NCBI RefSeq assembly: GCF_017654505.1
Contig: NC_054536.1
Coordinates: 36,622,970-36,686,969 of the forward strand
From: Polyodon spathula
Lineage: Eukaryota; Chordata; Actinopteri; Acipenseriformes; Polyodontidae
Length of the DNA stretch: 64,000 bases
Reading direction: 5' to 3'
This document shows, one piece after another, positions 60,135-64,000 of the stretch. Below the pieces are notes generated by a model that searched no databases, was not told the DNA's origin, and was given only the letters and a program-made list of their open reading frames with translations. Both the position numbers and the translations under genes were made by a program. Numbering within the stretch: position 1 is the first letter of the stretch; every line of letters begins with the position of its first letter.

Positions 60135-62281
60135 TCTGTTTATACCACAAGTATATATTTAAAATGAATAGTAATAAAATGTGTACGTTTTTTATATTAA
60201 ATCAATTAATTCAAAGATTATGTTACATGGCGGATCTTTACTTTCATTGTCAACAGACTATGATTTGACGTAGATTAATTTTGTAACCTGTTTATCTTCG
60301 CAACCATCTAGATAGAACCTTGAGCTCAGTCTATCAATTTACATCCTTTCTGTTGTTTCCTACCTTCACCGGTTTTAATGAAGGGACTACAGGCTTCTCA
60401 GATAAGTCAGACGCAGTCAGATCAGTAACTAACATTTATTGACTAAACTCGTTCTCAAGGAAATCGGAGTCCAAATCAGAACAACAAAAGAAATTTGAAA
60501 TGATTTGACACATTTTAAAGTAGTTATAAAACACGTATAGATGGCAGTATTGTTTGAACTACTGTCACACACCTCCGTCCGGAATTTCAGCGGTAACTGA
60601 AATGGTAGTTTCAATACCCTACACTCAGATTATTGATAACAACTCCCAGGTTTTATTTTCATAGTTGACAAAAATAAATATTTGAGTTAATTCTTATTTG
60701 CACTGTCTCAAATTATGAAAATCCACTTATTGTATATTGCTTACTTTACTTGAAAATGTTCAATTCCCTTTTTGAACGTGACAGCTTAAGTAATCAACTG
60801 CATTTTGCATACATAAACTAGGGGTTAAAAAATCTGCCTGGAAAAATGCAGGTAGAGAGACAGGGTCAAAAAACCTGACAACACAGCTGTCAACAAAATG
60901 AATATAGTGCAAGAAAACATAAAAAAACAAACTCTTGGTGAAACCTGATAGAGGTCAATTAAATCTGTTGTAATACTTTGTAGTATTTGGGACAAATGAA
61001 CCAGGGGTCAAATTTAATCCCCTGTGCACTTTTAAGTAGTGTAAATGTAAATGTAAGACAGGCAACAAAGACCAGTGGAAAAAGGGGGAAACAAACCCCC
61101 AGCTCTGAGAACAACCCAAACACAGATGTGAGCTTCACCTCATATACTCTGGTTGAGGTACAAGGACATTTTGAGTAAATAAGGATTGTCAGGTTTAACA
61201 CTCGCCTGCTCCGTTACCAGTTTGAGCTAATGGTGAAGGGGGTTGGTAATTATAACACGATATGACTGCCCAAACAGATTCACATTGTTAGATGCACTGG
61301 TTTCCCACAACCCACTTGACCAAAGGTTGCTGATGAAGCCCATACTTTGTTCAATTGTTCAATGAATGGCATTTATGAGTTGCAATCAATTAACAAGTTT
61401 TTATACAGTAATTACCTGTATCTTAATATAGGCAATAATTATGTCAGGGCATAATAAACAGTGAGACTTACCTGTATTATAACTATTATTGCATAAACAG
61501 CCAGTCTAATCTTTGATTTATAGCAGATAACTAACAAAGTGCATGTGTTAGTCAACCATCATTTCTAAAGCTGCTACATTAGAAGTTCCTAAACATGCTT
61601 TGGTGATTCAAGTCAGATTAGTGCAACAGAACCTGATTTTGGTTCAGCCATTGTTACTTCAGTTTTACATCTTTCTCAGGCAATAACAAAAAATGCCCTG
61701 TCTGACCGTTAATCCCGAGGTCTAGCCAGTAGAGTTAAGAAATGTATTTTAAAGTAGCCAAACTGGATCAATCCCATTACCCAAACATACAGATCAGGCT
61801 TTTTTCCAGAGCATTTAACTGGCTCCTGATACAATTTGTTCTGCATTGTTTGCCTGTTGATGCAAAAAGTACTGATCCCTTTGAAGTCTTCTTGCCATAA
61901 AGGAAACAACACTGAGCTTAGTAATCATGCATAACTAATAATTTTGAAAGAAAGGAGATTACCTAATTCTAGATGTGGATTCAGTGGTTTGCCATTTTCC
62001 TTTTCTGACAAGAATTTGGTTCAAAACCTACTAGCTATGTTTTTGTTTAATCATTCTTTTGGCTGCTTGGTTAAGAGTTGAAATCCAACTTGAAATAATT
62101 TCGTGGAGGTTCACAGCCAGTACCCTATGGCATATGGATTAGAATGCTGTCTGCCATATTTTATGATTGAGGGACTCTCAGGGCTTTGTTTCTTGAATAA
62201 ATCTTTTACTATAGGAATGATAAAAATACCATAATTATGTTTTTTGACATAATCAGTTTGAGCTTCTTCCCCACTCTGCAG

Positions 62282-62350
62282 AGAAAGAAGGCAGTGTACT
62301 GTCTCTTACACGGTGATTGGTATTCCAGCTTGGCACCACCGAGCCCTGAG
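62282..62350 (+). CDS. Weak candidate exon
   Basis: The acceptor CCACTCTGCAG and a donor-like GAG-GTGGCA bracket 23 in-frame codons reading RKKAVYCLLHGDWYSSLAP and then PSPE. The open frame actually continues to 62431. The donor is poor and I do not recognise the peptide. Chance is a real possibility. Confidence 0.2.
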
Positions 62351-63220
62351 GTGGCATTGATCCCCTCACAGGTGTACTTTTCTGACAGATCGTGCTGTCA
62401 TGTCAGCTGCACAAGGTTATATTTTGTGTGATTAGACTGTCTTCAGTTTTAAGAAGCAAAAAAAAGTGAAATATTCAAAGCAGTCAAGATATATCTCTTT
62501 TGTTGTTCACTTGTTAGACATCTTTCTATGAGGCAGTTTTGGAGATGACACATAATATTTCATATCCATGGTATATTACTTTAAATAATACATACACAAT
62601 AGGTGACCTATATGGGACAATTATGACCTTGTAAGTCTACTCAATTTAAACCCTTATAACTCACTTGCTTTTAAATCTGTTTACATTATCATAGCTTTCA
62701 AGGCTATTTAAATTACTTTGTGAATCAAATCCCCCTTTTTTATCTTTTCACTGCTCTTATGTAAGTTTTATCCTGTGAATCAAGTTTTGGGGAACATATA
62801 CAGATATATATTTTCATTGCACCTTCCTTTTCTATGGGGCCCTGCATTGCACAATAGATATTTTGTAGGCCCCCAAACAAACGTCACACACAGTATAGGG
62901 ACCTTTGTAAACTACTGTTGGAGAAATGTCAACCGCAATAACAAGTATGTAAAACAGGAATGTATTTTCATTTTAAAATAAGCAATTTGTAAGGGAGTTC
63001 ATAATTAATATCCATTAAAAGGCTTTTAAATACTATCCAAATGACTTGCATGTAAAACACATTATTTACTTAATTTGCGTGTTGTAATAAGTGGATTTTT
63101 AAAGTGTATTCTTAACTTCTTATCAATTAAGGTTTTATGAAGTCTGGCTATTAATGGCAATTTTGGATTCCTTAAGATAGTACTTTATCATGCATTCCAG
63201 AACATGTTTTACTGTATGTC

Positions 63221-63235
63221 GTTACCATGGTAAAC
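63221..63235. promoter_or_regulatory. RFX X-box-like palindrome
   Basis: GTTACCATGGTAAAC contains a perfect 12-bp palindrome (TTACCATGGTAA). It fits the RFX consensus GTNRCC-N(0-3)-RGYAAC except for one base in the right half. RFX factors control ciliary genes in animals. A single motif is weak evidence. Confidence 0.35.
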
Positions 63236-64000
63236 AGCATTTTAGAAGGTTGCAACAGATCCCTTTTAATTCCCCTTGCTTATAATGGTATTTTCCCAAT
63301 TGTTTAAATATGCAAGATCTTGGGCCATGTAGTATCTAATTGTTATTACAATACATGTAATTAGTTTTTATGCTTCAGCTGCAAATAATTTCCTGATAAA
63401 CTTGCACCTCCAGTAACATGATGTAATTTTGCATCATGAAACTGCTGTTTTACAACCACCAACCACTTACTTATTACATACTTTCTCAATGAAACAAAGG
63501 GTTCTGTTTATCTCAAAAAATTAAAAATGCTTTAATACAAAACAGTTTAACTTAAATAATAGCATACAGGAACCGCTGTAAGGCAGCCAGTTTCAGTACC
63601 TCTATATAGTTAACATGAAAATGCAATATATGCCAGTAGGAAATGTTAATGATCAACTGTTTTATAACACATTTACTGTGAAAAGGTGAGTGTGTTTGTT
63701 TGTGGGGGAAGAGGAGGGAAAGTGGTGTTAATTACTGGTCCTTGGCTCCAGTGGCATGCATTTACTAACTCCCAAAACAAACTTTAAAATGATGTCTTTG
63801 GAAAGAAACAACGTGGATTTCCAACGGAAATTAAAACCTGAAATTTGTTTAAATCATTTAAATCGTAATATAAAAAGGGTAAATATTATTAAGCAAAACC
63901 TACTTTATATCACCTAAATTATCTGTAGTTTTTTAGTACTGATTCCTTAGTAGCGGTGTTTTAGAAGCCGAGAATCTAATTTGTCTCAAAAGTGATACAT

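Larger units (their letters stand above)
60135..64000. other. Noncoding stretch
   Basis: No transposon recognised over nearly 4 kb, unusually clean for this window. It holds one weak exon candidate and one X-box-like site, listed separately. Moderate GC and low repeat content make conserved regulatory DNA possible. Confidence 0.45.

Overview
The window looks like a piece of a vertebrate nuclear chromosome, most likely a ray-finned fish. The base composition is AT-rich, long uninterrupted reading frames are absent, and there are many dinucleotide microsatellites. Relics cover most of the repeat classes typical of fish: Tc1-like, hAT, piggyBac and pogo/Tigger-like DNA transposons, an L2-clade LINE, a second LINE, DIRS-type retroelements, several LTRs and tRNA-derived SINEs. 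The mix of LTRs and SINEs makes a non-teleost such as a sturgeon or paddlefish plausible, but this is a guess. Nothing suggests a bacterial, phage or plasmid origin.

Host coding content is sparse. The best case is a plus-strand split gene with four short candidate exons at 15258-15336, 21103-21220, 25813-25847 (or 25881) and 28858-29152. Each has fitting splice signals and one open frame, and the reading phases agree across all three junctions. The predicted C-terminal part is charged and helical, then ends in a lysine-rich tail. I could not name the protein. Weaker single exons are at 1857-1930, 31062-31248, 48293-48440 (terminal), 51895-51983 and 62282-62350.

Layout: 1-6 kb is quiet AT-rich DNA with microsatellites. 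6-7.2 kb is a Tc1-like relic with both ends. 8.6-9.1 kb is an LTR on the minus strand. 10.8-11.25 kb is a tRNA-derived SINE. 15.5-18.2 kb is a DIRS-like relic with RNase H motifs. 18.7 kb has a hAT BED-finger exon. 23.1-25.3 kb holds a truncated Tc1 transposase beside a piggyBac fragment. 26.35-27.05 kb is a probable solo LTR. 33.9 and 36.3 kb are two more SINE copies, flanking an LTR that is followed by a tRNA-Gln-type primer-binding site. 37.2-38.2 kb is a broken LTR next to a broken Tc1. 39.6, 50.9 and 52.9 kb are three copies of one non-autonomous hAT-like family; the last has an intact 8-bp target duplication. 41.5-43.5 kb is an L2 LINE, 44 kb a hAT transposase tail, 46.2 kb a LINE reverse-transcriptase tail, and 49.9 kb a Tigger-like end. 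55 kb is a second DIRS-like relic. 57 and 60 kb carry small inverted-repeat elements. The last 4 kb is quiet DNA that may hold regulatory sequence.

No element here looks intact or active: every transposase or polymerase reading frame is broken. I found no convincing new biological system. The best leads are the unnamed split gene, the non-autonomous hAT-like family and its missing partner, and the short palindromic element at 60 kb.
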